Below are positions 24,081 to 37,338 of a stretch of 64,000 bases of DNA, in pieces (positions within the stretch are counted from its first letter, which is position 1; the number at the start of each line of letters is the position of its first letter). Where the stretch lies: the NCBI GenBank assembly GCA_037013685.1, contig CM072906.1, positions 2,646,501 through 2,710,500 on the forward strand, read 5' to 3'. The notes under the pieces were generated by a model that had not been told where the DNA came from, ran no database searches, and saw only the letters and a list, made by a program, of their open reading frames with translations. Origin of the DNA: Acridotheres tristis (Eukaryota > Chordata > Aves > Passeriformes > Sturnidae). Both the position numbers and the translations under genes were made by a program.

Positions 24081-27000
24081 AGTTGCATTTCAAGGGGCAT
24101 TTGCCAATAAAAAAATTCCAAAATAAATCAAAGTGGCTATTAGTCACCTGAGGGCTAGGGGTGCCATGATGTTTTTTCTTCCCACTTGCTCCCCCTTTTT
24201 TAAATAAGCTGGCACACAGCTGGCACAGCCCGTGCTGCATCCCATGCCCTAGCCATGGTCAGAGGCTGTGCAATCCTGCTGTTCAGATGAGCACTGGACC
24301 TGCTCCAGTTTCCAGTGACGTATGGTCATTATTACCAGCTTGCTTTGGAAAGCACAGGGACTCTGAAAGCAGCACATCTGGAAGGGGTTTCTCATTTTAA
24401 AACATCTCTCTATTACACTGAACGAGTTTCATATTAAGAGTTTTCAGTGTATTCTAGTACTCTGGATTACATTATTCTAAGATTTTAGTAAATAATTTTT
24501 TTACCTTCTTCTGAAGGATCAGGAATTTATGGAATTTGAGATATTGCCTGGCCAGTTTTTCAATCAAGTCCCTTCTATCTGGGTAAGAGGCTAGGAACAA
24601 GGGAATAGCAAAAAAATTTGACAAATACTAACAGCCACCTTCATTCAAATAAAAAGCATGTTATCTTCCTGAATATATTATGCTCAATCTTCATGTTAAT
24701 GAGAAATGTATAAATAGAATTGGGCATTAACTGACAATTAGATTTTTTTTTATGAGAAGGACATGAGGGATTTTGTTATTAAGGGAGTTAAATTCTAACA
24801 TCTGTTTTTAATTCTACCAGCTTATTTGTCTGTTTATACCTACAGGCTTTCAAGACATCATTCAACACTGCTAATTAAAGCTGACAAATTTTCTTCACTG
24901 TGATGCTTCCTTGTATCCCTGCAAGCCACTTACTCATGTCAGTGCTGTCACTGCAGGTGACACTGCTCTTGATGGAGAGATGACAAGGGGCAGAGTGCCC
25001 CTGCAGGGATGACAACAGGTTCACCTTGTCACCTGTCAGACAGAGGAGGGAAGAAGTGATGGATGGCAGTGACCATTGCTCTGGCCACGTGCATTTGAAT
25101 CTTCTCCAGGCTTGGTCAGAATCATCCAGTTTTCTACCACGTTTAACTTAAAACAAAATCCATGGCAGTATTCTCTAGTATGTTACTAAAACGCCCCAGA
25201 AATGGGAGTCCCATGGAATGATACACTGCAGACATACACAGACACACGGTCTGCTTCCCTTGGCAGTAGGAGCCCCATCTGCAGCAATGCCCTCAGGAAA
25301 CTTGCTGTTTGTGCTGCAGTCAGAACAGCACAGCACTGATTCAGGAGAGCAGCAGAGCTCACATGGGAGGGGGCCATGCCTAGGAAAGCATTTGCAGAAG
25401 CAGCTGACTTGGCTCAGATAAAATGCTAGAAGCTACAAGAACCAATGACAACAAGTTTATTCATTACTTCATATCCTGGACTGCAGACTTCATAGATCCA
25501 AACATAGGCATTATTAGCTACTAATTTGCATATGTTTTTCTTTAAAACAAACTAATTAATCCCATCACACAGAGAATACTGGTGAAAGGTCAAGCGAGCA
25601 GGCCAAGGACAGCCCATTATAAAATCCAGGCCTCTGAACTCTGCATCATAGACACATTTCAGTGCCCTACACACATGGTCACCAATGGAACAGGCTCAGG
25701 GGTGGCTGCTGGGATCCACACTGGGCTGTACAGTGCCAGAAGGAGCAAAGCCAGAGAGGGAATGAGTTGAGTCAAACAGAAATTTTCTTTATCTTTCCTC
25801 ACATAAGAGTTTCACAACCAGAATAGCCTTTTTTTTTTCTTTTTGTTTTTTATTTTGGAATGGCCAACACGGTTTTCAAGTGTATTTTTAAAGCTGTTGG
25901 AGTCTAGAAGAGGCTTTTTATTACCCAGGTACACAGTGCTCAGTACCTGGGAGCATGGCTCCCTGGCTGAGGTGTCTAGACATCTCTGCAGTAGAAATAA
26001 CAGCACAGCACAGCACTGTATTGAATCCACTAGTTTTAGCATCAGAAGTCATTTTGTGCCCCAGGTTGCCATAATCAAACACATCTGTTGTATGAAAATT
26101 ATCCACTGCCAACTTCAGAGCAAAGCAAAATACATCCAGATTATCTGTGTTCTCAAGATAAATTTACCTCCTAAAAGGCTACATTAAACAGCACACCCCT
26201 CAACATCACCACCACTGCTTTAGCCACTCCAAAACTCACATGACATGCAAACACATCTAAAAAGCCACTCTGAGGAGAGATGGACTTAAACTGGGAATGG
26301 TAGTTTTGACAGCAATATTACAACTACTACACTGAATGCTAGGAATATATAAATTATATATTCCAAGTGCTTTCCCAGAAATAGATTAAAGCACTTCTCT
26401 CAATCCTCTAAGAAGCAAAAACAGTCATAGAGAAAACAACTGTTACTTTAAGGCGGTTTTTAGCTTCATTTGTCTAAAGCTAAACTTTCATAGTTCAATA
26501 CACAAAAACATTATGACATATATGCAAATCTGATATTTTCATGCAGGAAAGGTGAAATCCCTATATAAGAAAGGTTGAAGTCTGATCTTTAAAAGAAGCC
26601 TGCAGCTGGTTTCTGTCATCTTTCTTTCTCTCCCTGTTTCAATAAGCAGACCCACAGCTTAAGGAAAATCATAATTTTGTCCACAGGAGAAAAAGAACAA
26701 TAGACCTCCCCAGACTGAGCCGAGAATTCACCTTTTCTCTGGGGGAAAAGACTGGCACTTCTAAAGAAAAAATAGAGAAGGGCAGAAATAAAAATCAGAC
26801 CCTTTAGGTTTCCAGCTACAAAATTTCGCAAGTAAATAAGAAAAGAAGAATTAATCATATTTCCCACTCATTCAAACACATTTTGTTTCTTGCTTTCTTT
26901 TCTTTTCTGTTCTAGTATTTTCCAGAGTTACTGAATTGAAGTGGAAAATATTTTTACAGCTTCCACTCCTGCTCTGTACAGTAGAGTAAATAATCTTTCT

Positions 27001-29658
27001 TCTCATTCTTCCTCCTCATGTTTGTAAAATGATTTGCTATATGGTTTTCTCCAACCTCAAGTCTAAAAGATACCTTTTACCTATTTATGCTTCATCATTC
27101 AGGTCCAATACGCTAAAAGCACATGAGTCTTTTTTTTTTTAAATCGAGGTATGTATTTTATTCTACTGGTTTGGGCTGCTGAGAGCCTCTGAATCACTCT
27201 TTGAAGGGTAAAGCTTATGTTGTCACGGGATGTCACACCCTTCATTTGAAGGGTTGTTGATCACTTGAACGCTTCCCTTGCTGTAGCTCTGCTCTGTCAC
27301 ATTCCCTTCTCCCAGCCCATGCACATGCTCTAACAAAATAACCCCTTCAGGCAACACCAGCCAGCAGAGCACCAGCAGCGAGCAGCAGCGTGGACAAGTG
27401 TATCCACTAGCTAAAATTAAGCTCTCCAGACACCACGGAAACTCAGTTATTAAACTTGAACTGCAACAAGCCCAAATGAACAGGGCACAGAGAATGAAGG
27501 CCATGACCCAAACCCTCAGGAGAACTGAGAGCTCCCACCTGGGAGGGTACACAGGACATCCACACACAAACCTCAGAACAGGTTGCTATAAGTGTATCCA
27601 CCAGAAAAAGTTAAAAGGTTGCAGAAAAAGTTTCTTAAAGATATGTTCTTAAACATTTCAAATGCATCAAAATTAAAAGAGCCTAAAATTTTTTAATCAA
27701 TGAATCCTCACAAACAAAACAGTCTAGAGGAGGCAATAGAAAACCATCAAACTACTTCTTCATTTTAGCAGTGCTTTGGGGATGTGAGTGCACTGCATTT
27801 TCTTTTAAAATGTTGAGTTGCCTAATTGAAATGCAGCTCGTGTTGCACCCAGGCTTACTTCTGGATCACTAAGAAATTGGTCCGATTTGAAAATGTCAGG
27901 ATCTGGTTAGCAATTCAAATGACCACGGTGGTAATTACAGCTTTTCATGTTCCAGCATGTTGCACTGCATCAAAACTGACACAAATGCCTAGTTTTATAA
28001 TATCACAGCGTGGAAATAAATGTCCAAAATGATATGAAAATGTACTAGTAAGAGATTAATAACTGTTATTCTATGAAGAAAGATGGCTCTTTTCTACCAG
28101 TATATTTTAAAAAAAATGTTCTCTGATAACATCTCTCCTTGAAGAAAACTGGATTATATTATCACTCATAAGCTGTAATCATTTCTGTCAGCACCAGTCA
28201 GAATTTTTGACAGAAAAGAGGAGGAGAAATGGAATGGGTTCTGGGGAAAATAGTGCAATCTTAAAAATAAGTCCAGAGAGATAGTACTTAAAGGTTCCCC
28301 TCCAGCATTTTGTTGTCTCTCCCACCCAGCAGAGTGGAACATTTCAAGTGTTTTATTTTGATCATAAAGTGGAGGAACTCTGTGGATAGGGAGCAATGCA
28401 TCATGAGCCATGTGTGCAGCTTTGCAGTGTGCCCATTTTGAAATATGGGCCTAAAGCAATATGCATAAGGAAAACTTTTCCTCTTTTCCAGGGGAGAAAG
28501 AGGAAGAAAGGTTTTTTAAGTTTAATATGCCCCCAAAAGTCTGCTTATGAAATAAAATAAATAAAGCCAGTAATGTCTTGTGCAGCAGCCAACTGAGTCA
28601 CTGAGCTGTCTTCTAGCTGTGGGATAGTGAAACAGAGATCAGCACTTGGTAGTGCTGCACACCCATTTTTTCATCTGATAGATCACACAACACACTCTCT
28701 AGCCACATACATGACTGAGAGCACCATGAACAGGCCAGTGCAATGTCACCTCAGGCTGACCTGAGCCTCAGGAAGGCCCGTGCTTTCTCTGCAGTCCTGT
28801 ATTTTCTTTCCATCCAGCTAAGAGGTTGGATGTCCTGTGTTTATCCATGAAGCCAACATGGGGAGATGTGTTGGACAATGTCCTCCCTCCTGTCCCTAAC
28901 AGTGCTGCTGTTTCACAATTTGCTATTTGTTCTGAGCAGAAACTACACCATTCCCTGTAATTCAGCATAAAACAGGGAATGATGCCAGAGCTGCAGGACC
29001 CCACTGTACCCTGGTCCTGATCCCAGAAGGAACAATTCTATCTATGCTATCCGTGCTTCTGGTCTCCCTTGGCCTCTCTGCCCTCTTAGACCAAGATGGA
29101 ATTTCTTGAAATCACCCAGGAAGGGGATCAGAGAGCTGATGGAGAGTTGATCACCTTGACCAGATAAACCAGGAGGGGAGAGAAGGGGAAACTGATGGTT
29201 TGACATACTTTGTCCTCTGGCTCATAACATAACACCACACAAAATGCTCAGAAATAGAGTGTTTCCTCCCATAACCCTTAGGGGAGATTAAAACCTAACA
29301 GCAGTGAATCAGACAAACCAACAGTCAGTTGTTAAGGTTAGGAGGTGTCTTGGACACTTAGAGAAAAATATGTGGGTTTCTGCCTTGAGGAGGAAACACT
29401 CTGCAGGAGATGAATCTTCCCTCTCATATGGTGTTGAACAACGTGGCTTACACTGATGCCCTTGCAGCCATGATAAGCACAGAAAAAAACCCAAGGGCAA
29501 GTGAACTTTTATGTGCCCATTTTATCACACGAGGCCCTTTAAGCTCTGGATTTGGCAACAGAGGTAGATCCTCATCTCTGCCATTGTCTTTTGCACACTC
29601 TGCCTCAATTTCTCTAATTCTACAACAAATGTACGCCTATTTTTCTTCTTTAATTGTA
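24081..29658. other. unique AT-rich non-coding sequence
   Basis: No gene could be supported. The part at 27200-27600 is more GC-rich and has overlapping open frames on both strands (114 codons on minus). It might be an old retroelement remnant, but I could not match it to anything, so no call is made. Confidence 0.55.
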
Positions 29659-29688
29659 TACTTATGCAATTACATAATTGTATAAGTA
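29659..29688. repeat. inverted repeat (12-bp arms, 6-bp loop)
   Basis: The arms are TACTTATGCAAT and ATTGTATAAGTA, complementary with one mismatch, separated by TACATA. The hairpin is AT-rich and lies 4 bp from a second hairpin (29693-29718) and about 40 bp upstream of a probable LTR. Confidence 0.8.
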
Positions 29689-29692
29689 CAAT

Positions 29693-29718
29693 GGAAGTGT
29701 ATGTAATTCTACACTTCC
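29693..29718. repeat. perfect inverted repeat (9-bp arms, 8-bp loop)
   Basis: The arms are GGAAGTGTA and TACACTTCC, perfectly complementary, around TGTAATTC. Together with the preceding hairpin this gives two palindromes within 60 bp. I do not recognise it as the end of a known transposon. Confidence 0.8.
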
Positions 29719-29730
29719 AGAGAAACAAGC

Positions 29731-30063
29731 TGCTGTGTAGAGGTAAAGCCTTATAAAAGGAAGGCCTTGTAAAATCATGGTTCAGGCCTGTTACTTCAGC
29801 CAAGAAGAAAAGGACTGTGGGAAAGGATTCAGCTGAATTGGAAGTAGAAACACAAGTTCCAGATCCACTAGGTGCTCACATCACGGTTTATGGCATTGGT
29901 TGAATTACATTTGTTGTGTTTAAATGGAATTTAACTGATAATGAGCTAACTGCTGAGAACCAGCTAACTGCTGGTTTGGCAATAAAGGGCTCTCCTTTGC
30001 ACCAGCCTGGGGACTCTGTGTCACTCTGGACCCTCACAACAAGCACCATCTTCCCCTACAACA
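29731..30063 (+). mobile_element. probable degraded LTR (TG...CA, AATAAA)
   Basis: The segment starts TGCTGTGTAG and ends CCCTACAACA, giving short inverted termini like those of the LTR at 53710-54135. The first ~60 bp ('aggtaaagccttataaaagg', then 'aaggccttgtaaaatca') match the start of that LTR ('aggtagagaaattataaaag', then 'aaaggcctcataaaatca'), so the two probably belong to related families. A TATAAAA-like string lies near 29752 and AATAAA at 29981-29986. The 12-mer AGCTAACTGCTG is directly repeated at 29944 and 29962. No clean target duplication is visible, so the boundaries and even integrity are uncertain. Confidence 0.5.
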
Positions 30064-33000
30064 AAAGACTAAAGTATTTTATCTATTCACCATTTGTGAA
30101 GTATAGCTACCATTGAGACACTGTAATCAGATTTAATGAAATTTGCCAAGACAGAGAGAAATGAAGCTCCTGTTGTGTCACTTCTGCTGGGTAAACAGTG
30201 CACATAATCTTAAGACACTGTCAAGTGACCAACACATGACTCTAAAGTGTTCATTTATGTTTCAAGTACAAGTGCAAGACTTTAAGGAATGCAGATTCTC
30301 TTCAGGATTTCAAATTGTATGATAACCTGACCAAAACTTCCAGTCGATGGTGGTTGGACTGGACCATGGATTGCACTTCAAGGACATGAGGAAATAAAAG
30401 ATATTTGCATGTTGGGGGGAGACTGTTGCAAGTCCAGATGCAAAGACTTCCCTGAACTTCAAGTCCTCTGCCACTAGACACTACATAAACTCAGCTGACA
30501 TCTTTTTTCTTCAAATTTATTTACTACCACCATCACGTCTTACAGTATTTTGCCTCCAATTTCTATGTCATCGAGAACATAACCGAATTCAAACCTCTTA
30601 TTTACATTTAATGAGAATATTACAAGAAATAACACATACTGAAAGCATTCAAAACTAAGATACATACAAACCATGAATCCATTGAGAGCAGCAGGAGATA
30701 CTGGCTGCCCACCTTATTTCTTCCCAGCTAAAGAGGTGTTAATACTCACTATCACCCTGAGAATGTGATCCAACATTTTCAGCAGGGAGGAAAATTCTTC
30801 AGAGAATTGACTGTTATTTTTACAGCTCCTTCCAGACTTTGGAGGCAGAGAACTACAGCTAAGACTGCAAAACAGGTCCAGCCTAGCAAGGTACAGGATT
30901 ATTGCTACACTCAGCCAATCCTTTCATCCCAGCTTAGCAAGAAAATGTCTTAGTATGGTATGACACAAAACACTATAAGAACTTAAACTTCTGTTTCTTA
31001 AAAAAACTCAAAAATATACCAACCAGTGACTACAGAGGGGAATTAATGAACTACTATTCTACCAGAATCAATCAAAGAAATAAACAATATTTTCATCTAG
31101 GAAAAAAAATCTTACACACTCAGCAAACATTTCTTCCTCTACACAGGCTGCTTTTTTCCAAAAATCAAGGTCTTAGTCTACAGCTGGGATACCACACCAT
31201 AGTGATTGAAGACAAAGCCAAGGAAGTCTGCTGAAGCAATGGTGCTCTGCATAAGGAAGCATGCTCATGTGTCACAAGATTATTTAAAGCTTTTCTTGTC
31301 TTTAGAGTACGGGAAATAATAAGCAAAAATACTCCAGAATCAATTTTGCTGAGAATATTTTGAACAATGAAGCTCATAAATTCACAGTGAGGCAGTGAAC
31401 AGTGCAGAGACTTACAATAGATTACAAGGTATCTACAGGCTCTCTAATTCTTCTTCTTCGACCTTTATTTTCAGACGTTTAATAGCAACTTTTAGAAATA
31501 ACTACAGGGTTAGCAATGAATCCTTTTGGCTTTGTATGAAGCTGAATATACACAGTATTACCTATACTGCATTATAAATGCAACAAATATGACATTACAC
31601 ATTTAAGCATGGAAAAAGAAACAGATTGCCTTATGTGAGAGATTCTCTCTCTCCTGCAAAGAGCCAAACCTGAGCTTCCTTGAAGCAACCTGTCACACAA
31701 GACTGGACCTCAAAGCTGACAGCTGTGCACAGCAGGTGACCTTAGTAGTCCCATTAGAATTTGTGAGAATATACTCAGATGGCTGTCACCATTACAGAAA
31801 TTAAAAGTTTAAGCAAGTAATTTGACATAAAAATAAAATACCTATCCTAGAGAAGTTAGTTTGGTATAAGACAAAACCAAGGAAGAAATTCTGAGGTTTA
31901 AACTATAAACTGTTGCAAAAAGAGATTTTTTCCATACAGACTTCAGTATAAAAAGGGCCCACCTACCACATGCACAGGCTCCCAAGTGGGAGTTACAAAC
32001 AATAATTACAGAAGTAATTAAAGAAAAAAAAGGGCAAATAGGCAGACTGGATTCCCAATAGATGAAGGCTGTCTAACAACTTACAATGAACATGTTTGAA
32101 GTGAACTTCAAGTAATATGCTAACAAGAATTACGTGCATCTGTTTCATGCTCCCGGAGAATAATGCCATCAAAACCAAATTCAAATGTTTCAAACCTACA
32201 GAGAGCCTGAGCATGTCTTTGACTAATTAAAATTAACCATGTTACTGAGGTTACAAGCTTACCCCTTTGGACATGAGCAGATTCTTGCTAAGGTCACTTC
32301 ATCAAGCAAAATAATGAATGTCTGTGTTCAAAAGGCATGAACAATACATTTTTTTAATTAACATATTACTGGATTGAGGGAGATTTATGGAGTTATTTGA
32401 ATTTTGGAAGACACACAATAGCAATCCTCAGTCACAATACTATGGAAACATAACAATATGCAATAAAAATTAAGAATGCAGGTCAACACTAGAACCTTGG
32501 CTGAATTATTAATATGGCTAAAACAGTGTTTGACACCAAACTATTTTTACTAAAGAATATCAACTAGCTTTTATTTTATTGAAAATAAGATAAACAGAAA
32601 AAATGTCGATTTAATTCTGGTTTGACATCATTGAGGCTGTTGCATCTTCAAGTTCCTTATGCAAATTATAGATCTTGTTTACCTTGATCAAATGGAAAAG
32701 GGAGCAAAGAATCAGAACTGCTGTCTAAACAAAAAGTTCAAGGTACTGCAACAAGTTCCAAGGTTCTTTTCCAGACTTTATTTTTCTATAATATGCTATA
32801 AAAAGGGAAATTAAAGATCACAGTACAGAAAATAAAGATCAGATTTCTCAGAGTGTACTATGCAGAAAACCAGATTAGCATAGGGAGGGAATAAAACAGA
32901 AGGAACTCCTGATTCCCCAGTACCCTGCTGTGCAGGCAGCAGGTGAGCTCAGCACAGGTATGCAGTTATCAGTGCCTGTGCCACCAGCTCTGCCTCCCAC

Positions 33001-36000
33001 GCAATCCCTTCCCTGTTGGGAGGTGCCTGTGGCTATCACAGCAGTATAAAGAAGTATTTAGGTGAGAAACTGACATCTTTAAAGACCATTATTTCCTTTG
33101 CAAAGCATAACAATCCATGCTAAAGCGTTCCCTGTGGGATGTGTTCCTGCCTGAACACAGATTTACCCACTGTGTTCCAACTGCCCACATGACTATAGGC
33201 AATTTTAATTTTTTAGCATATTGGCACAAGCAAACTGTGAAACCTACTAAATGAAAATAATCTTCTTATGTCACAAAATAAAACCCCCTTATTTTACCAG
33301 ACACTGATGTGATTATCGTCTGAATAAAGCTAATCAGTGTAATTACACTGTTTAAAAGTGCATGCTGTGGATCCACAGATCATAACAGACAACACTTCTC
33401 TAGGTGTCAGCTGTGTTTCAGATTTGTTAAATTGGAGTTCTTTTTCAAAAAACCCACTGGTTTCAAATTATTCTTTCAAATTCAATTATATAAATAGAAT
33501 TGGAAGAAGTTTCCTACCATTTGCTTTCCAATGAGAACATTCCATTAAAAGCTAACAGTTTTAAAGATGAAGCAAAGTCATTCCATGCATTGTGGTGCTC
33601 CATCAACAAAGGGCTGGATATGGAAATCCAAAGTCCCACTCTATTACCCTGACAAAGCTGATCAGCAGTTTAATTAACTATTAAACATGGACCATTATCA
33701 CTGTCATTTAATATCTTAGCATTAATATGTGAGGCTGCCAAGGGATTCTAATCACAGCAATATCATTCAGGTTTAAAAAAGTCTAAAGTAACCCATGAGG
33801 TACCAAGCAGGTTTTTCTAATTAAACAAAACCATATCAGAATTTACTACTGTCACTCCTACAGAGACAAGGGTCAGTGGTATAGCCTTCTTCCTTTTATG
33901 CCCTGTGAAAGACAAAATTTGATGTAAGGCTTTCCAGAAATTCACTGTCTATGATCTGGGAATACCAGCTTTACCTTACTCAGTTGATCCATCTCTGTAC
34001 TGAAGCATCAATGATCTTCTCTTGCATACAAGTTCAGCAGCTCTGGGTTGAAAACCACTTTGACATTCCTGGCTTGATATCCTGCCCTCAACAAATGCAT
34101 TTGTTGCTCATGTATTGCCTCCTGGCTGCCTGCTGCCACAGCCATCTGTCTGTATGGCACACTGCCTGTGGGCTAGGTGATGAGCCAGTTTTACTAGGGC
34201 AGAGATGCCAAGAATAGGTGATCTAAAATGCCACATTAATTCACTGCCACCTTGTCTTAATGCCCTTCAACCACCATCTCAAGGAGGGTAAGAGTAGCCA
34301 TACAAGAAGAGACAAGAAGTCCATTCAGAGTTCTCTCTGACTCCAGACACAGGTCATTAACACGTGCCTTGAAGTGAAACAAGAGCATCAAGAGCTGAAC
34401 AATTACAAAACAACCTGCTCATCAAAAGCCTGGAAACATTTCAGCTGTAAACATGCATATGGGCTAATCTGTAGAAAGTGCTATAAACCTTGGAGTGAAC
34501 CCTGTCATCTAGAACTGAAAATGCCTCAATGCTGTTAAACATGTAAAGCACATTAAAGCCACTCCAGCCTTAACACAGTGCCTGTATTTAATACACAGTT
34601 GAAATTAATAGGAAACTATTTTTTTCTGTTTTCTTATTTCCACAATGGAGAAAAGCTTTAAACCGAACTATTTTATTGCCTGAATATGATTAGTAGTGAT
34701 GTAAATACAACTGGTTCTTTTGTACCTTAATTCCTGTGAAAGTTAAAATCCTGAAGAATGAATCCTGGTACTTAATTTTCATGCCAGTCCCTGTTTATCA
34801 GGCTGTTTGCCATGGGTAGGCAACCCATTTACTGGGAAGGTCACACAGCCTATGGTGAGGACAGGACACACTCCCACAACTCCCCCAGTCCATGCCAGCT
34901 CCTTTAGGTAAGAAGGTAGGTGGACTTCCATGGGATCAGGAAGGACTGTTTACCACCTTCCACTCATGTTTAAGGAGTTGGTAAGGGAAAGAGCAGTGAA
35001 GAGGCTGCAGAGTATAGGGATCAAAAGACTTGCCCTGGTGCCAGGTTTCGTGCCACTGCTGAAGTAGCAAGTTCCCAGGTAGAGCGTGTTACCCAGTGTG
35101 TGCCCATCTGGCTTCCAGGCCAGCTGACAGCCAGGCTCTGTACTGCTGGCACAGGCAGAGCGTGGATTAAAAATTAGCCTCGAGGCTAATGGCAACAACA
35201 CAGGACAGATCAAATCACACAGCATTAAAAAGCAAAGTTGATGGAGTTCCAATACACACACGGGGTTCCTCTTGAGGAGGTGAGATCCAGCCAGCACATA
35301 TAAATACGACTGACCTTTTTTTGGCAGAGAAAATACTTTTGTAAATACATTTGATTTCCCCAGTTATATGGCATAAAAAGGTGCCAATTTTGGAACAGAT
35401 TTGAACTCTAAGTACAACACAATTCCTTTCCCATCCTGAACTAGGCATTCTACCATATTTCAACAAAGCCCATTTGAAAAAATACTAAAACACCACAAGA
35501 ACCCCAAACATCTCATTCATATTCTGCTCAGACAGCAGAAATTACTTATTCTCTCTCCACTTTTCCTTATGACTTCATCATTCTCTCTCTCCAGATCTCT
35601 CCTCTGCTCTTCCCACCTCACACTCCTGTACAGCTTTCACATAACCAGAGACCAGTCACGAAATACAGTCACCTATATTTGTCAAGTCAGTACAGCAAGC
35701 TCCCACGTCTGTGCACCAGAAAAACACTGACCTGAGCCCAGACTTTAAAACATCAGTGAGCATAAGTTCCCTGAACTCCATGAAACTCCAAGCAGATTTA
35801 CCACAAGAATAGAACAACACTGAATTCCACCAGCTGAACTGGCCCCCTTCTGACAAGTGGGGACAATTCTTCAAATTAGAGCATTTAATGTCAAATCAGA
35901 ATCTATCTGGCGTTTGCATTATTAGGTATATAAGCAGACTACATGCACACAACAAATATCTTCTTTGTGCCCCACAGCAGTTGCCATTACTTATAAATGC

Positions 36001-36195
36001 ATCTCAGCTCTTTGCTACTTAGAACTGAGCATCACTAACTAGCACTGCTCAAATGTTTCAATAGACAGAAACCTTCTATGATAATTTATTTGTGACAGCT
36101 ACAAGAACAGTGAAAATGTCTTTGTAGTTGTAGCCCTAGTCACAAAAAAACCGTTTCAAGTCTCACCACAATAGCTTACAGGTTTGGGCATGAGG
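30064..36195. other. unique AT-rich non-coding sequence
   Basis: No repeat family or RNA gene was recognised. It contains a minus-strand segment at 32570-32724 that resembles a terminal exon (annotated separately at low confidence). The rest shows only short overlapping open frames. Confidence 0.6.
32570..32724 (-). CDS. candidate 3'-terminal exon, unidentified (low confidence)
   Basis: Read on the minus strand, a pyrimidine-rich acceptor (TTTTTGTTTAG) is followed at 32724 by 37 codons open to a TAA at 32611-32613. The predicted C-terminus has a short hydrophobic run (AVLILCSLFHLI) and then a charged tail (KELEDATASMMSNQN). About 30 bp after the stop there are two overlapping AATAAA signals (32575-32580 and 32570-32575 on minus), which is what makes this more than a random ORF. 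Against it: there is an alternative GTAAAC donor inside the segment that would turn it into a 42-nt internal exon, the family is not recognised, and A/T-rich DNA yields AATAAA often by chance. Confidence 0.18.
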
Positions 36196-36255
36196 CCAGG
36201 TACACTAAAACCAGGTATACTAACATCAGGTACACTAACACCAGGTACACTAACT
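36196..36255. repeat. 15-bp minisatellite, 4 copies
   Basis: There are four consecutive imperfect copies of a 15-mer of the form CCAGGTACACTAACA, starting at 36196, 36211, 36226 and 36241, with a decayed fifth start (CCAGGCACA) just after. Each later unit differs from its neighbour by one or two bases. Because the period is divisible by 3, the plus frame reads as a repeated Pro-Gly-Thr-Leu-Thr. This is a by-product and not evidence of a gene. Confidence 0.9.
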
Positions 36256-37201
36256 AACACCAGGCACATTGCCCACGCTGGAGCTCCCACAGCATCCCCA
36301 AGGCTCTGCCTTTCATGCAGTCAGGTGCAGCCCACTGCAGAATCCTTTGCATCTGGCAGAAATGGGATGTGCACAGGCCCTTACTGAGCAGCTTAGTTGT
36401 TCTCACTGGAGCAGGGGAAGCACTGGCACAGCAGTAGCTCTCCTCACCTGCTTTTGACCAATGCATTAGCAGGCAGCAGAGGAAAGACTCTGGGACTTTC
36501 CCAGGTAGTTCAATAGCTAACCTGGGCTAATGTGCAGCCAGTACTAAACTGGACTCTTGAGCCTGAGGATAATGAAAGCAAAGTATGGCTTTTGTCCCAC
36601 ACAGCCTTCCTCTCAACTCTGCTTCAGGTCCTCTGAAGGGACAAACAGAGCTTACCTCATCCCACCTCTAACAAGAAGTCAGTCATGGGAGCTTCACCGG
36701 CTTTTTATAATGAGGCAGCAAAACTCCAAGTCATTCTTCCCATGCTGTCTGCTCAGAAAGTTATCAGTACACTCTCTGGGTCAGAATATTTGTTTCATTC
36801 AGTGTATGTGTTGATCTATTCATGTAGCTTGTCTGCCAATATCTGTATTTACTTCCCACTGGAAAACTTGATGCACATTAAGACAAATTCCTTCCATTCT
36901 TGGTATTTCTGCACTATAACTACATTACAGTTTTTACAAGCTAAAGTTGTGAAAAGCAACAATCCACTCTATTTGAATGGGAGCAGATTACACTTGCTCA
37001 GAATTCTGTAGAATTTGTTTGATTGCAAACCATTGTGGGGAAAGAGGGTTACTGTCACCATCACGTTTGTTTGGTTTTTAAAGGGCTTGTTTTTCCATCA
37101 CGTAGCTGATAACATCTGTAGTCATCTTGCCTTGGTACTCTGAGCCTCCAACACAGATAATTGTAGTGGAGACAAATGAGATAAGGCTTGTTGGAAGATC
37201 A

Positions 37202-37338
37202 CTGAGATTAGCTCGGCTGGTCAGCATGGTGTTAATAATGCCAAGGCTGTAGGTTTGATCCCTGTATGGGCCATTCACTTAAGAGCTGGACTAGATGACC
37301 TTTGCAGGTCCCTTCCAGCTCAGAGTATTCTGTAGTCT
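37202..37338 (+). mobile_element. tRNA-Ile-derived SINE with CR1-type 3' tail (TguSINE1-like)
   Basis: The 5' part (about 37202-37273) reads as a decayed tRNA-Ile. It has an A box TAGCTCGGCTGG at 37209-37220, an anticodon loop TTAATAA at 37232-37238 with anticodon AAT still present, a B box GGTTTGATCC at 37252-37261, and an acceptor 3' side ending GGGCCA. After a ~10-bp linker the sequence becomes the sense-strand end of CR1: 'ctggactagatgacctttgc', then 'aggtcccttccagctcag' and a terminal 'tattctgtagtct'. A tRNA-Ile head joined to a CR1 tail is the published structure of the zebra finch SINE TguSINE1, which is thought to borrow CR1 enzymes through the shared tail. It is a polymerase III-type element. 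This copy is mutated and its target duplication is no longer obvious. Confidence 0.88.

Noticed and set aside
27223..27652. Overlapping ORFs on both strands in a GC-richer patch, possibly an old retroelement remnant
   Set aside because: I could not align it to any LTR, CR1 or coding region, and no termini or target duplication are visible.
37202..37273. A functional tRNA-Ile gene
   Set aside because: The acceptor and D-arm positions are mutated and the sequence continues directly into a CR1 tail, so it is the head of a SINE.
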